DNA of 64,000 bases from Azorhizobium oxalatiphilum (lineage in GTDB: Bacteria; Pseudomonadota; Alphaproteobacteria; Rhizobiales; Xanthobacteraceae): assembly GCF_014635325.1 (NCBI RefSeq), contig NZ_BMCT01000004.1, positions 248,001-312,000 of the forward strand. Reading direction: 5' to 3'. The first letter of the stretch is position 1, and each line of letters opens with the position of its first letter. The translations under genes and the position numbers were made by a program. Shown here piece after piece: positions 1 to 10,718 of this stretch. Under the pieces are notes generated by a model. That model was not told where the DNA came from. It searched no databases and saw only the letters and a list, made by a program, of their open reading frames with translations.

Positions 1-1404
1 ATCCTGCGGCGAAGCGAGCGGGGGCAGTTCGGCGGGCGCCGGATGGGATTCCGGCATCGGCTTGCCGGCCTCGGCTGTCCTGCGAATTTTATCGATCAGC
101 CGGAACGCGAACACCATGGCGGGAACACCGAACACCGCCGCGCCCAGCGACTGGCCGAGAATGACGCCGTTCGCCCCCATGAGATGCCCGCCGATCCAGA
201 CGAACGGCATGGTGCCCAGCGTGGCGCGGCCCCAGTTGAAGCCGGTGGACAGCAGCGGGGCGCCGAGATTGTTGAAGGCGGCGTTGGAGACGAACATCGC
301 GCCGAGAAAGATGAAGCTGCCGGCCGAAATCAGGCAGAAGAAGGCCACGATCTCCTGCGCGTCCGGTGCCAGGCTGAAGGCGGCGGCGATCTGGTGGCGC
401 CCGAGCGCCAGCAGCACCCAGACCGCGCCCACATAGACCACGGTGAGGATCAGGCTGTCGCGTAGCGTGGTGCGCAGACGGTCGAAAAGGCCGGCACCGA
501 TGTTCTGGCCGAAGATGGGACCAACCGCACCGGTGAGGGCAAACAGCGGCCCGAAAGCCACCGGAATGGTGCGCCCGATCACCGCCCAGGCGGCGACCGC
601 CTGATCACCATAGGGCGATAAGGCGCTGGTGACGAAGGCGTTGCCTACCGGCGTCGCGATGTTGGTCAGGATGGCGGGAATGGCGATGGAACCGAGCGCC
701 TGGGCATGGTTCAGCAGGAGCGCCAGCCGCGGCCGCACGAACAGATTGTGCGTCTTTGAACACCAGTAGAGGCCCATGGCCGCCATGGCGCAGCGGGAGA
801 GGATGCTGGCGATGGCCGCGCCATCCACACCCAGCCCCAGCCCAAGAATGAGCAGCGGATCGAGCACCGCCGTGACCAGACCGCCGCCCAGCGTCACCCA
901 CATGGCGCGGCTGGCGTCACCGGTGGCACGCAAAAGGCTGGACGTCACCATGCCGAGCCCCAGCAGGGGCGTGGACAGGGTGACGAAGGACAGGAAGCGA
1001 TGGCCGATCTCGGCCGCCTGTCCGCGCGCGCCCAGAAGGTGCAGCACCGGGCCAATCAGCGGCAGGAGAAGGAGGGTAAGGAGGACCGTCGCCACCGTCA
1101 TGTAGAGCACGGAGGCGGTGGCCAGCCGGCGGGCGTGGCGCGGCCGGCCTGCGCCCAGCGCGCGGGAGACCGTGGCCGAGGCGGCGATCATGATGCCCAA
1201 CGCCACCGACGTGGTGAAGAACATGATGGTGCCGGCATAGCCGATGGCTGCTGCCAGCTCCGCCTCGCCCAGAAGCGAGATGTAGAACAGGTTCAGCAGG
1301 TCCACGATAAACACTGCCACCAGCCCGAGTGATCCGGTCGCGGTCATCACCGCCACGTGCCGCATGATCGGGCCGCGGGTGAAGATGGGCGCGGGGCTCT
1401 GCAT
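1..1404 (-). CDS. MATE family efflux transporter (3' end cut by window edge)
   Basis: A reading frame starts with ATG at 1404 and stays open to the left edge, giving at least 468 residues. MATE exporters are usually 440-480 residues, so only the last few codons should be missing; the visible end is a proline-rich hydrophilic tail, consistent with a C-terminus. The N-terminus reads MQSPAPIFTRGPIMRHVAVM followed by successive hydrophobic segments, including SLGLVAVFIVDLLNLFYISL and the polar stretch LGEAELAAAIGYAG that is typical of the first helices of MATE proteins. Members use a Na+ or H+ gradient to export organic cations or drugs across the inner membrane. The substrate cannot be told from sequence. 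It points the same way as the antiporter gene upstream at 1530, but a gap of about 125 bp separates them. Confidence 0.85.
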   Translation of the reverse strand, partial: MQSPAPIFTRGPIMRHVAVMTATGSLGLVAVFIVDLLNLFYISLLGEAELAAAIGYAGTIMFFTTSVALGIMIAASATVSRALGAGRPRHARRLATASVLYMTVATVLLTLLLLPLIGPVLHLLGARGQAAEIGHRFLSFVTLSTPLLGLGMVTSSLLRATGDASRAMWVTLGGGLVTAVLDPLLILGLGLGVDGAAIASILSRCAMAAMGLYWCSKTHNLFVRPRLALLLNHAQALGSIAIPAILTNIATPVGNAFVTSALSPYGDQAVAAWAVIGRTIPVAFGPLFALTGAVGPIFGQNIGAGLFDRLRTTLRDSLILTVVYVGAVWVLLALGRHQIAAAFSLAPDAQEIVAFFCLISAGSFIFLGAMFVSNAAFNNLGAPLLSTGFNWGRATLGTMPFVWIGGHLMGANGVILGQSLGAAVFGVPAMVFAFRLIDKIRRTAEAGKPMPESHPAPAELPPLASPQD

Positions 1405-1529
1405 GGGGAATGATCTCGGGGCTGGATAAAGAAACGGGGCGCAATCAGGCTAGGCCCAAGGCGGCAAGGCCGGGGGCAGGGCCCGCCAAGAATGGGTAGG
1501 CGGACGCCCGTTCGCAACCGGCCGAGAGG

Positions 1530-3371
1530 TCAGCCCGAGAATTCGGTCTCGTGCGACAGGACGTCCTGCGCCTCGGGATTGAGCGGGCGGGCGGGCTTTT
1601 CGGGCGCGGTGAGCGGCTCGGGCTCCACCTTGCGGGGCGTGACCATGTCCATGCCCGCGTAAAGGCCTTCCTCCATCTGCCGCAGCAGGCGGGCGCGGTC
1701 ACGCTCGCGCACGTCCGCCACGCGCTGCCGGGCGGTCTCGGCGTCGATGCCCAGCGACTCCAGCGTGCGCGAGCTGAAGCTGAAGGCCGATTCGAGGGTT
1801 TCGCGGATTTCGAAATCCACGCCCTTGCGCAGCAGGTCCATGGAATGCACCCGGTCGTAGCTGCGCACGAACAGGCGGGCCTGCGGCATGGAGGCCTTCA
1901 CCATGTCCACGATGCGGGTGGCGGTATCCTTGTCATCCACGCAGACGGCGATCACCTCTGCCGTCTCAGCACCGGCCGAGCGCAGCACGTCGAGTCGCGT
2001 GCCGTCGCCGTAATAAATGTGGACGCCGAACCGGCCGGCGCTCTGGATCATCTCCACATCGTTGTCGATGATGGTCACGCCCACGTTTTCCGCCAGCAGG
2101 CACTGGGAGACCACCTGTCCGAAGCGGCCGAAGCCGATGATCAGGACGCTGCCGTTGGCATCGGAGAAATCGTCCGGCTCCGGCTCTGCTTCCGCCTTCT
2201 TCAGGCGCGGCAGCAGCAGTTCGATGCCCGCGAAGGCCAGTGGGCCGATCATCATGGTGATGGCGGCCGTGGCGGTGAGCAGCGAGGCCTGCTCCTGATC
2301 GAGAATGCCGTTCGACAAGGCGAGCGGAAACAGCACGAAGGCGAATTCGCCTGCCGGCATGAGCACCGCGCCTGCCCGCAGTCCATCGGCCAGATCGCGA
2401 TGCACGCCGCGATATAGAAAGAAGACCACGGAGAACTTGATGGCCGTAATCATCACCGCGCCCGCCAGCACCGGCACCAGATGCGGCACCACCACGGCCA
2501 GATCCAGCGACATGCCGACGCCCATGAAGAACAGGGCCAGCAGCAGGCCGCGGAAAGCGTCGATATTGGCTTCCAGTTCGTGGCGGAACGTACTTTCCGA
2601 CAGCAGCAGCCCGGCCAGGAAGGCCCCCAGCGCCATGGAGAGGCCCGCAAAGGCCATCAGGCCGGCGGCCCCCAGCACTACGAGGAGCGCGGCGGCGGTC
2701 ATGGCCTCGCGCGCACCGGAGCGGGCCAGCAGGCGGAACAGCGGGTTCAGCAGGAAGCGGCCGGCCAGGATGATGGTGCCGATGGCCGCCACCATGCCGC
2801 CGGCTTGCAGCAGCACCTGCATGGGCGGGCGGGCGGCCACGTCCTCGCCGCCGGGGGCCAGCAGCGGCACCAGCGCCAGCAGGGGTACGATGGCGATGTC
2901 CTGAAACAGCAGGATGGAGAAGGCCCGCTGGCCGTAGCCGGACGACAGGTCTCCGCGCTCCGAGAGCAATTGCAGGGCGATGGAGGTGGCGGACATGGCC
3001 AGCGCCATGCCGGAGATGATGGCCCCGGCCCAGCCGAAGCCGAGGAAATAGTCCACCACGGCGATGACCGCGCCGGTGCAGAGCAACTGCGCGGTGCCGA
3101 GGCCGAAGATGTAGCGCCCCATGGACAGGAGGCGCGAGGGCTGGAGTTCGAGGCCGATCAGGAACAGCAGCAGCACCACGCCAAGCTCGGCCACCGTGAT
3201 GACGGTCGAGGGATTGGCGACATTGATGCCCGAAGGGCCGATGGCGATGCCGGACGCGAGATAGCCGACCACCGGCGAGAGGCCGAGCCGCTTGGCGATG
3301 GGGACGGAGACGACAGCCGCTGCGAGGAAGGCAAGGGCGCTCAGAAAGAGCGTGTGTTCATCCCCGTGCAT
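1530..3371 (-). CDS. KefB/KefC-type monovalent cation:proton antiporter (CPA2) with RCK domain
   Basis: The chosen ATG at 3371 (MHGDEHTLFLSALAF) gives 613 residues; a longer frame to 3419 adds an unlikely arginine-rich leader. Residues about 5-385 form an Na+/H+ exchanger domain of many hydrophobic helices, with the family-like stretch FLIGLELQPSRL and the LLFQDIAIVPLLAL segment. Residues about 405-525 form a TrkA-N (RCK) Rossmann domain, seen in the nucleotide-binding glycine pattern VLIIGFGRFGQVVSQCLL. This two-part build matches KefB/KefC, which release K+ in exchange for H+ and are gated by glutathione adducts. No ancillary KefF/KefG quinone reductase gene is adjacent, so gating by glutathione is not shown. 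The acidic, proline-rich last 60 residues are not conserved in the family. Confidence 0.9.
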   Translation of the reverse strand: MHGDEHTLFLSALAFLAAAVVSVPIAKRLGLSPVVGYLASGIAIGPSGINVANPSTVITVAELGVVLLLFLIGLELQPSRLLSMGRYIFGLGTAQLLCTGAVIAVVDYFLGFGWAGAIISGMALAMSATSIALQLLSERGDLSSGYGQRAFSILLFQDIAIVPLLALVPLLAPGGEDVAARPPMQVLLQAGGMVAAIGTIILAGRFLLNPLFRLLARSGAREAMTAAALLVVLGAAGLMAFAGLSMALGAFLAGLLLSESTFRHELEANIDAFRGLLLALFFMGVGMSLDLAVVVPHLVPVLAGAVMITAIKFSVVFFLYRGVHRDLADGLRAGAVLMPAGEFAFVLFPLALSNGILDQEQASLLTATAAITMMIGPLAFAGIELLLPRLKKAEAEPEPDDFSDANGSVLIIGFGRFGQVVSQCLLAENVGVTIIDNDVEMIQSAGRFGVHIYYGDGTRLDVLRSAGAETAEVIAVCVDDKDTATRIVDMVKASMPQARLFVRSYDRVHSMDLLRKGVDFEIRETLESAFSFSSRTLESLGIDAETARQRVADVRERDRARLLRQMEEGLYAGMDMVTPRKVEPEPLTAPEKPARPLNPEAQDVLSHETEFSG

Positions 3372-3479
3372 TCGCCTCGTCTCCCCACGGCCCCGCCGAT
3401 GCGCGCTTGTGGCGCCCAAGCATGGCCAAACCGTGCCCCACTTTTCGAATTCACCGCTTCGCTCCGCAACGATGGTGAA

Positions 3480-4034
3480 TTATTTCAGCGCGTCGAATCC
3501 GGGGCCGAAGCCGTTGAGGCTCAGCGGGATGCCGATGCCTTCCTCGGGGGTCTGGAAGATGATGAAGGTGGCCTGCTTGCCGCTGCGCAGCTTGCCGATC
3601 AGCGCATCGTCCATGACCACTTCCGCAACGCAGCCATTGGGCAGGCAACGGACGAAGCCGGCGCGGCCCACATCCGTATCGTCGATCTTCAGGCCGAGGC
3701 CGGAGGGCAGCAGAACGCCCAGCGGCGCGAGCACGCGCAGCAGGCGGCTCTTCTGATCGGCGGTGCGCAGCACGATGACGGTGAGGCCGACGTTGGGCCG
3801 GTCATCGGCCTGCACGCTCTGCAGCAGCACGCACTGCTCGCTCTGCGCGCCGGGCGGGGTATCGCAGCGAATCTGCCAGTCGCCGAAGGTCTGCTTCACC
3901 ACGCCCTGCGCCGCGGCGGGGGAGGCCATGCCCATGCCGATGACGAGGCCGGCAAGGCCGAGCACCGGCGCGAGCGCGCGCAGGCGGGGCAGGGCCGAAG
4001 CCAGAAGACGGCGAGGGGACAGCATCAACATCAT
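3480..4034 (-). CDS. Invasion-associated locus B (IalB) family periplasmic protein
   Basis: The product has an arginine-rich N-terminus, a long hydrophobic core and an AAAQ cleavage region, i.e. a Sec signal peptide. The mature part opens with KQTFGDWQIRCD and carries four cysteines arranged as in IalB (one in WQIRCD, one in SEQCVL, and the RCLPNGC pair). IalB was named for red-cell invasion in Bartonella, but homologs occur in many free-living alphaproteobacteria, where the role is unknown. ATG at 4034 is preferred over ATG at 4052 because GGAG lies 8 nt upstream of it. The gene is monocistronic and reads away from the cytochrome oxidase operon. Confidence 0.85.
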   Translation of the reverse strand: MMLMLSPRRLLASALPRLRALAPVLGLAGLVIGMGMASPAAAQGVVKQTFGDWQIRCDTPPGAQSEQCVLLQSVQADDRPNVGLTVIVLRTADQKSRLLRVLAPLGVLLPSGLGLKIDDTDVGRAGFVRCLPNGCVAEVVMDDALIGKLRSGKQATFIIFQTPEEGIGIPLSLNGFGPGFDALK

Positions 4035-4446
4035 ATAACAGGCTCCAGCCATGCAAGGCGACCTAGCCTGCGGCCGTAATAGTCACGTCTTGCTTAAGGG
4101 GCGCGACGTGCATGTCAAGAATGTGGAGGGCTTGGCAACCCTTTGTGGATCACCAAAACGACATCGCAAAGACATCAGAAATGTGTGGAATTTTTCTAAA
4201 CAGTCCGCTCCATGCGTGGGTTTGATGGGGACCCATGCTCCGACTTTGTGTCGCAGCGGGGGCGGAGTTCGCCTAATTGCGGGGCCCCCTGAATTGTGAT
4301 TGATGTAAATCAAGAAAAGAGCCAGGGCGCCCATGGGTCGCAGCGGCGCGCGTTTGCCGCAGCGGAAAACAGAGCTCAGGGCAGTGCTGGTCACGGGTTG
4401 AAACACCAGGTCCGGCGGTGGCCTCGCCTCCGGGGAGAGCGCAGAC
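4035..4446. other. Divergent intergenic region between ialB-like gene and the aa3 oxidase operon
   Basis: About 410 bp without a supportable gene. It should hold the promoters of both flanking units. It is locally AT-richer around 4180-4320 than the neighbouring coding DNA and contains the FNR/FixK box listed separately at 4300-4313. Open frames here are short and lack codon bias or ribosome sites. Confidence 0.6.
4300..4313. promoter_or_regulatory. FNR/FixK-type binding site upstream of coxB
   Basis: The 14 bases are TTGAT-GTAA-ATCAA, a full match to the TTGAT-N4-ATCAA consensus of FNR, Anr and FixK regulators. The centre lies about 140 bp upstream of the coxB start codon and about 270 bp from the ialB-like start, so the oxidase operon is the more likely target. 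Whether it activates or represses cannot be told without the transcription start. Confidence 0.7.
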
Positions 4447-5295
4447 ATGAATCTGTTCGTCCGTTCCGTCGCCTTCGCCACGACCGCGCTGGCGGCATCG
4501 GCAGGGGCCGGTACAACCGCATGGGCCGGCATGGGCCAGCCCTCCGACTGGCAGATCGGCCTTCAGGGGGCCGCCACGCCGGTGATGGAGAGCATCCACT
4601 CCTTCAACACCTTTTTGCTGGTCATCATTTCGGCCATCGTGCTGTTCGTGACGGTGCTGCTGGCGATCGTCGTCGTGCGCTTCAACGAGAAGGCCAATCC
4701 GGTCCCCTCCAAGACCACCCACAACACCGCCATCGAGGTGGCGTGGACCGTGGTGCCGGTGATGATCCTGCTGGCCATCGCCATTCCCTCTTTCCGCCTC
4801 CTGAACCTCGAGCTCCACACGCCGGAGCCGGATATGACGGTGAAGGTCACGGGGCATCAGTGGTACTGGTCCTACGAATATCCGGACAACGGCGGGTTCA
4901 GCTTTGATTCGCTGATGATCGCCGAGAAGGACCTGAAGCCGGGGCAGCCGCGCCTGCTGGCGGTGGACAATGAGGTGATCGTGCCGGTGAACAAGACCGT
5001 GCGGGTCTATGTGACCAGCGCCGACGTGATCCACTCCTTCGCGGTGCCGTCCTTCGGCGTGAAGATCGACGCCATTCCGGGTCGCTTGAACGAGTCGTGG
5101 TTCAAGGCCACCAAGGAAGGCGTATATTACGGCCAGTGCTCGGAGCTTTGTGGCCGGGACCACGCCTTCATGCCGCTTGCCGTCCGCGTGGTGAGCCAGC
5201 AGGACTTCGACGCCTGGGTCGGGCAGGCCAAGCAGAAGTTCTCGGAAGCGCCGGTTCCGGCGACGGGCCAGATGGCGGATGCCAGCGCGCGCTGA
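4447..5295 (+). CDS. coxB: Cytochrome c oxidase subunit II (aa3 type)
   Basis: 282 residues with an N-terminal signal peptide, two transmembrane helices (about 50-75 and 97-118) and a periplasmic cupredoxin domain. The CuA site is intact: a histidine in DVIHSFAVPSFG and the motif QCSELCGRDHAFM supplying Cys, Glu backbone, Cys, His and Met ligands. The aromatic electron-entry patch GHQWYWSYEYP is present. The protein takes electrons from soluble or membrane cytochrome c and passes them to heme a in subunit I. It lacks a C-terminal cytochrome c domain, so it is the plain aa3 form and not caa3. A GGGGAG sequence about 9 nt ahead of the ATG supports the start. It is the first gene of the oxidase operon. 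Confidence 0.97.
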   Translation: MNLFVRSVAFATTALAASAGAGTTAWAGMGQPSDWQIGLQGAATPVMESIHSFNTFLLVIISAIVLFVTVLLAIVVVRFNEKANPVPSKTTHNTAIEVAWTVVPVMILLAIAIPSFRLLNLELHTPEPDMTVKVTGHQWYWSYEYPDNGGFSFDSLMIAEKDLKPGQPRLLAVDNEVIVPVNKTVRVYVTSADVIHSFAVPSFGVKIDAIPGRLNESWFKATKEGVYYGQCSELCGRDHAFMPLAVRVVSQQDFDAWVGQAKQKFSEAPVPATGQMADASAR

Positions 5296-5368
5296 GCGCG
5301 GCAGGCATCAAGGCCGGCCCCGGGGCCGGAGACCGAATGGGACCGCACGGCGGTCCTCGACAGAATGA

Positions 5369-7102
<1,734 letters not shown>

Positions 7103-7314
7103 GGGGCTTGTTCGCCGGTGTGCCGGAAGGGGCGGACGCCGCTTTCGGTATCCGGTGCGGGCACCTGACGCGGCATCTGGCGCGGGCGGAATGTCCAAGT
7201 GCCTGACGCCACGAGACGTGACATGCAGACGCACCCGTCGTCCTGATACGCAGGGCGGCCATGTTCCCGCCAAGGGTGGTTGTCCGGGCCTTGCACCTTT
7301 AAGGAGCAGTCCCG

Positions 7315-7356
7315 ATGGGGAGAAATCCCGACAGTCCGGCCGGGCGCGGTGGATGA
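7315..7356 (+). CDS. Possible 13-codon leader ORF ahead of ctaB
   Basis: ATG at 7315 follows a canonical AAGGAG (7301-7306) at good spacing and opens a 13-residue frame, MGRNPDSPAGRGG, ending at TGA 7354-7356, six bases before the ctaB ATG. The ctaB start itself has only a weak GAGAG ribosome site. The arrangement could couple ctaB translation to a leader peptide, or the strong site may be a chance match. No homolog is known to me. Confidence 0.25.
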   Translation: MGRNPDSPAGRGG

Positions 7357-7362
7357 GAGCTG

Positions 7363-8307
7363 ATGAGTGACGTAAGCGTTGGAATGACCGAAAAGCAGGC
7401 TCTGGGCCTGGCGCCTGAGGCGCCGGGCGGCCTCGCGACGCCGCGCGACTATATCGCGCTGCTGAAGCCGCGGGTGATGTCGCTGGTGATCTTCACCGCG
7501 CTGGTGGGGCTCGTGCGGGCACCGGACCATGTGCACCCCGTGATCGCCTTCACCGCCATCCTGTGCATCGCGGTCGGTGCCGGTGCGGCGGGCGCGCTCA
7601 ACATGTGGTGGGACGCGGACATCGACCGCGTGATGACCCGTACCCAGAGCCGCCCTATCCCCTCCGGCCGGGTGACGCCGCAGGAGGCGCTGGCCTTCGG
7701 CCTCACGCTCTCGGCCTTTTCCGTCGTGGTGCTTGGCCTGCTGGTGAATGTGCTGGCGGGGGCGCTGCTAGCCTTCACCATCTTCTTCTACGTGGTGGTC
7801 TACACCATGTGGCTGAAGCGCTCGACGCCGCAGAACATCGTCATCGGCGGCCTTTCCGGCGCGCTGCCGCCCATGGTCGCCTGGGCCGCCGCCTCGGGCT
7901 CCATCAGCCTCGAGAGCGTGATCCTCGTCGCCATCATCTTCTTCTGGACCCCGCCGCACTTCTGGGCGCTGTCGCTCTACCGGGCGGATGACTATGCCCG
8001 TGCCGGCGTGCCCATGCTGCCGGTCACTGCCGGCCCGGACGAAACGCGCCGGCAGATCCTGCTCTACACCCTCTTCCTCGTGCCGCTGGCCATGTCGCCG
8101 ACCTTCCTCGGCGAGGCCGGGCTGGTTTATGGCGCGGTGTCGGGCGTGATGGGGCTGGGCATGCTGATGGCGGCCATCAAGGTCTATCGCCTGCGTACGG
8201 GCGAAGAGGCCACGAAGGCGGCCAAGAAGATGTTCGGCTTCTCCATCCTGTACCTGTTCCTGCTGTTCGCCACGCTGCTGGCGGAAGCGCTGATCGGGAG
8301 GATCTGA
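7363..8307 (+). CDS. ctaB: Protoheme IX farnesyltransferase (heme O synthase)
   Basis: 314 residues of the UbiA prenyltransferase family with about nine transmembrane helices. The first Asp-rich motif is [15 protein letters not shown], followed by QSRPIPSGR, and a second acidic motif lies in [13 protein letters not shown]. The enzyme adds a farnesyl group to heme b to give heme O, the precursor of the heme A needed by the oxidase encoded just upstream. Heme A synthase (ctaA) is not in the window. The first 25 residues before the membrane domain are hydrophilic. The next gene begins five bases after the stop. Confidence 0.97.
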   Translation: MSDVSVGMTEKQALGLAPEAPGGLATPRDYIALLKPRVMSLVIFTALVGLVRAPDHVHPVIAFTAILCIAVGAGAAGALNMWWDADIDRVMTRTQSRPIPSGRVTPQEALAFGLTLSAFSVVVLGLLVNVLAGALLAFTIFFYVVVYTMWLKRSTPQNIVIGGLSGALPPMVAWAAASGSISLESVILVAIIFFWTPPHFWALSLYRADDYARAGVPMLPVTAGPDETRRQILLYTLFLVPLAMSPTFLGEAGLVYGAVSGVMGLGMLMAAIKVYRLRTGEEATKAAKKMFGFSILYLFLLFATLLAEALIGRI

Positions 8308-8311
8308 GCCC

Positions 8312-8554
8312 TTGGCGCAGGACGTGCACGACACGGTCCGCAAGGACACGGGAACGGACGCCGGGGCCGGCAAGGCCCCGCACGCGGCGCCACCCGGCGT
8401 TACGGACGGCGTGGTGCTGACCCCCGAGCAGGTGCGCCGCCGCCGCGCGCGCTCGGTGGCGATAGCGTCTGTGCTCGGGTTTCTGGTGCTGCTCTTCTAC
8501 GTCGTCACCATCGTGAAACTCGGCCCCGGCGTGGTGCTGAACCGACCCCTGTGA
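8312..8554 (+). CDS. CoxF-like small membrane protein of the aa3 oxidase operon
   Basis: 80 residues: a hydrophilic N-terminal half, a basic patch RRRRAR, one transmembrane helix (SVAIASVLGFLVLLFYVVTI) and a short tail. The frame starts with TTG at 8312; GGGAGG is placed about 9 nt upstream, at the end of ctaB, which favours this start over later codons. A small single-helix gene in this slot between ctaB and ctaG is common in alphaproteobacterial oxidase operons and is often named coxF. Its exact function is not established. The tight spacing on both sides (4 and 8 bp) argues for co-translation with its neighbours. Confidence 0.8.
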   Translation: MAQDVHDTVRKDTGTDAGAGKAPHAAPPGVTDGVVLTPEQVRRRRARSVAIASVLGFLVLLFYVVTIVKLGPGVVLNRPL

Positions 8555-8562
8555 GGTGAGCC

Positions 8563-9252
8563 ATGGACGTGCGCGAGACTGATCGACCCGCTCCGTCCAC
8601 TCAGGACATAACGTCCGCTGCTCTCACCTCTGCCGCGCCTGCCTCGACCGTTGCCTTGCCCGGCCGGCGGCGGGGCCGCCGCACCGAGACGATGATCGTT
8701 GCCGGCTGTGTGGCCTTTGTGGGCGCCATGGTCGGCGTCACTTATGCCTCGGTGCCGCTCTATCGGGCCTTCTGCGCGCTCACCGGCTTTGGCGGCTCCA
8801 CCCGCACGGGGGACGCCGCGCCGGCCAAGGTGCTGGACCGCACCATCACCGTGCGCTTCGACGCCAATGTGGCCCCGGGCCTCTCCTGGGATTTCCGCCC
8901 CGAGCAGACCAAGGTGGACGTGAAGGTCGGCGAGACCAAGATGGCCTATTATTTCGCCGGCAACCGCAGCCCGGCGGAAACCTTCGCCAACGCCACCTAC
9001 AATGTCATGCCCCCCACGGCTGGCGCCTATTTCGTGAAGCTGGAATGCTTCTGCTACAGCGAGCAGAGCCTGAAGGGCGGCGAGAAGGTGGACATGCCGG
9101 TGGTCTTCTATGTGGACCCGGCCATCGCCGATGATCCGGAGATGGAAGGGCTCACCACCATCACGCTCTCCTACACCTTCTTCCCGGCCCAGCCGAAGCC
9201 GGGATCGCAGGCGCGGGTCGAGCCGGAAAAGCCGCAGGGCAAACCGATGTGA
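8563..9252 (+). CDS. ctaG: Cytochrome c oxidase assembly protein CtaG/Cox11
   Basis: 229 residues: a cytoplasmic N-terminus, one transmembrane helix (about 45-65) and a periplasmic immunoglobulin-like copper domain. The copper-binding pair is in [10 protein letters not shown], which corresponds to the CFCF motif of Cox11, and the juxtamembrane cysteine is in [12 protein letters not shown]. The protein delivers copper to the CuB site of subunit I. It sits between the CoxF-like gene and subunit III, the usual order in this class of operon. Confidence 0.96.
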   Translation: MDVRETDRPAPSTQDITSAALTSAAPASTVALPGRRRGRRTETMIVAGCVAFVGAMVGVTYASVPLYRAFCALTGFGGSTRTGDAAPAKVLDRTITVRFDANVAPGLSWDFRPEQTKVDVKVGETKMAYYFAGNRSPAETFANATYNVMPPTAGAYFVKLECFCYSEQSLKGGEKVDMPVVFYVDPAIADDPEMEGLTTITLSYTFFPAQPKPGSQARVEPEKPQGKPM

Positions 9253-9304
9253 GATTACCGGGCTGACGCAGCGCTTCGCGGGCGGCGGCTCGGTTGTAAG
9301 GATG

Positions 9305-9326
9305 TGGCACAACGCCAATTGTGCCA
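9305..9326. promoter_or_regulatory. Perfect inverted repeat upstream of ctaE
   Basis: TGGCACAA (9305-9312) and TTGTGCCA (9319-9326) form a perfect 8-bp inverted repeat around a 6-base centre, ending 38 bp before the ctaE start codon and about 50 bp after the ctaG stop. It could be an operator for an internal promoter or a hairpin in the operon mRNA. No run of T follows, so it is not a classic terminator. Confidence 0.5.
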
Positions 9327-9364
9327 TAGTTGAACAAGAACGGGATAAGGGGAGGCCGCGAGAG

Positions 9365-10243
9365 ATGGCCCAGGGACACGCCGAGGCACACGCTGTTGCG
9401 GGGGCGGATGCGCATGCCGCACCCAAGCATCACGATTATCACGTCGTCGATCCGAGCCCGTGGCCGATCATTGGCTCCATCGCCGCCTTCGTGATGGCGG
9501 CGGGCGCAGTGCTCTGGATGCACGGCGGCAGCGCCCTTCCTATGAGCCTCGGTCTGCTGGGCGTGCTCTACACCATGTTCGGCTGGTGGCGGGACATCGT
9601 GCGGGAGAGCCGCACCGGCTACCACACCAAGGTGGTGCAGATCGCTTTCCGCTATGGGACCATCCTGTTCATCGCCTCCGAGGTGATGTTCTTCGTGGCA
9701 TGGTTCTGGGCTTTCTTCGATGCGGCCCTGTTCACCGACGAGGCCATCAACTTCCAGCGTGCCGAATTCACCGGCGGCATCTGGCCGCCCAAGGGCATCG
9801 AGGCGCTGAACCCCTGGCACCTGCCGCTGCTCAACACGCTGATCCTGCTCACCTCCGCCACCACCATCACCTGGGCGCACCATGCGCTGCTGGAGGGCGA
9901 CCGGCAGGGCCTGAAGTGGGGCCTCTGGTGCACCATCATCCTCGGCGTGGTGTTCAGCCTGTGCCAGGCATTCGAATATGCCCACGTGCATTTCGGTTTC
10001 TCGGGCAACATCTATGGCGCCACCTTCTTCATGGCGACCGGTTTCCACGGCTTCCACGTGATCGTGGGCACCATCTTCCTGATGATCTGCCTGCTGCGGA
10101 CGTATCTGGGCGACTTTACGCCGGAGCGGCACTTCGGCTTCGAGGCCGCCGCCTGGTACTGGCACTTCGTGGACGTGGTGTGGCTGTTCCTTTTCACCTT
10201 CATCTATGTGTGGGCGGCAGCGGGCCACGCTGCCGCGCACTGA
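9365..10243 (+). CDS. ctaE: Cytochrome c oxidase subunit III
   Basis: 292 residues starting [20 protein letters not shown]. The frame is open further upstream, but family conservation begins after this ATG, at [14 protein letters not shown]. Seven transmembrane helices are visible, with [17 protein letters not shown], the acidic [17 protein letters not shown] helix and the C-terminal [20 protein letters not shown], all typical of subunit III. It stabilises the catalytic core and helps proton uptake into the D channel. The His- and Ala-rich start resembles that of subunit I in this operon. Confidence 0.97.
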   Translation: MAQGHAEAHAVAGADAHAAPKHHDYHVVDPSPWPIIGSIAAFVMAAGAVLWMHGGSALPMSLGLLGVLYTMFGWWRDIVRESRTGYHTKVVQIAFRYGTILFIASEVMFFVAWFWAFFDAALFTDEAINFQRAEFTGGIWPPKGIEALNPWHLPLLNTLILLTSATTITWAHHALLEGDRQGLKWGLWCTIILGVVFSLCQAFEYAHVHFGFSGNIYGATFFMATGFHGFHVIVGTIFLMICLLRTYLGDFTPERHFGFEAAAWYWHFVDVVWLFLFTFIYVWAAAGHAAAH

Positions 10244-10258
10244 CTTTGCTTGATCCGG

Positions 10259-10283
10259 GAAGGGGCGGCCTTGCCGCCCCTTC
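10259..10283 (+). terminator. Stem-loop after ctaE
   Basis: GAAGGGGCGGC (10259-10269) pairs perfectly with GCCGCCCCTTC (10273-10283) around a CTT loop. It lies between ctaE and the DUF983 gene. Only a weak T-rich stretch (GTGCTTTG) follows, so it may be a partial terminator or an mRNA processing barrier that sets the ratio of structural to assembly proteins. Confidence 0.6.
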
Positions 10284-10319
10284 GTGCTTTGCAGGAGGGC
10301 GGGGGAGCCTTGGGGCCAC

Positions 10320-10718
10320 ATGAGCAGCAATGAGCGCCATCCCCTGCAGGAAGCCTACTTCACGCCGGCCTCGCCGGTGGCTGCGGGGCTCGCTTGCCGT
10401 TGTCCGCGCTGCGGCCGTGGCAAGCTGCTGAAGGGCTTTCTCTCGCTCGCGCCCCGCTGCGAGGTTTGCGGGCTGGACTATGGCTTCATCGATGCCGGCG
10501 ACGGGCCGGCGGTGTTCGTCATCCTGTTTGCCGGCGCCATCGTGGTGGCGCTCGCCTTCTGGGTGGAGGTTCGCTACCAGCCGCCCATGTGGCTCCATGC
10601 GGCGCTCTGGGGGCCGACCATCCTCGTGGTGACGCTAGGGCTGCTGCGCCCCCTCAAGGGGCTGCTGGTGGGCCTGCAATATCGCAACAAGGCCGCCGAG
10701 GGGCGGCTGGACCGATGA
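10320..10718 (+). CDS. DUF983 family membrane protein
   Basis: 132 residues from ATG 10320. The N-terminal part has two CxxC-like pairs, CRCPRCGRGKLLKGFL and CEVCGLDYGF, resembling a zinc ribbon, followed by two transmembrane helices (about 60-80 and 92-112). DUF983 genes are regularly found between subunit III and SURF1 genes in alphaproteobacterial oxidase operons, which suggests a role in oxidase assembly; no activity is known. The stop codon overlaps the surf1 start (ATGA). Confidence 0.88.
   Translation: MSSNERHPLQEAYFTPASPVAAGLACRCPRCGRGKLLKGFLSLAPRCEVCGLDYGFIDAGDGPAVFVILFAGAIVVALAFWVEVRYQPPMWLHAALWGPTILVVTLGLLRPLKGLLVGLQYRNKAAEGRLDR

Noticed and set aside
9305-9326. A sigma-54 promoter at the TGGCAC sequence
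   Set aside because: The -24 element is present but no TTGCW-type -12 element occurs at the required distance.
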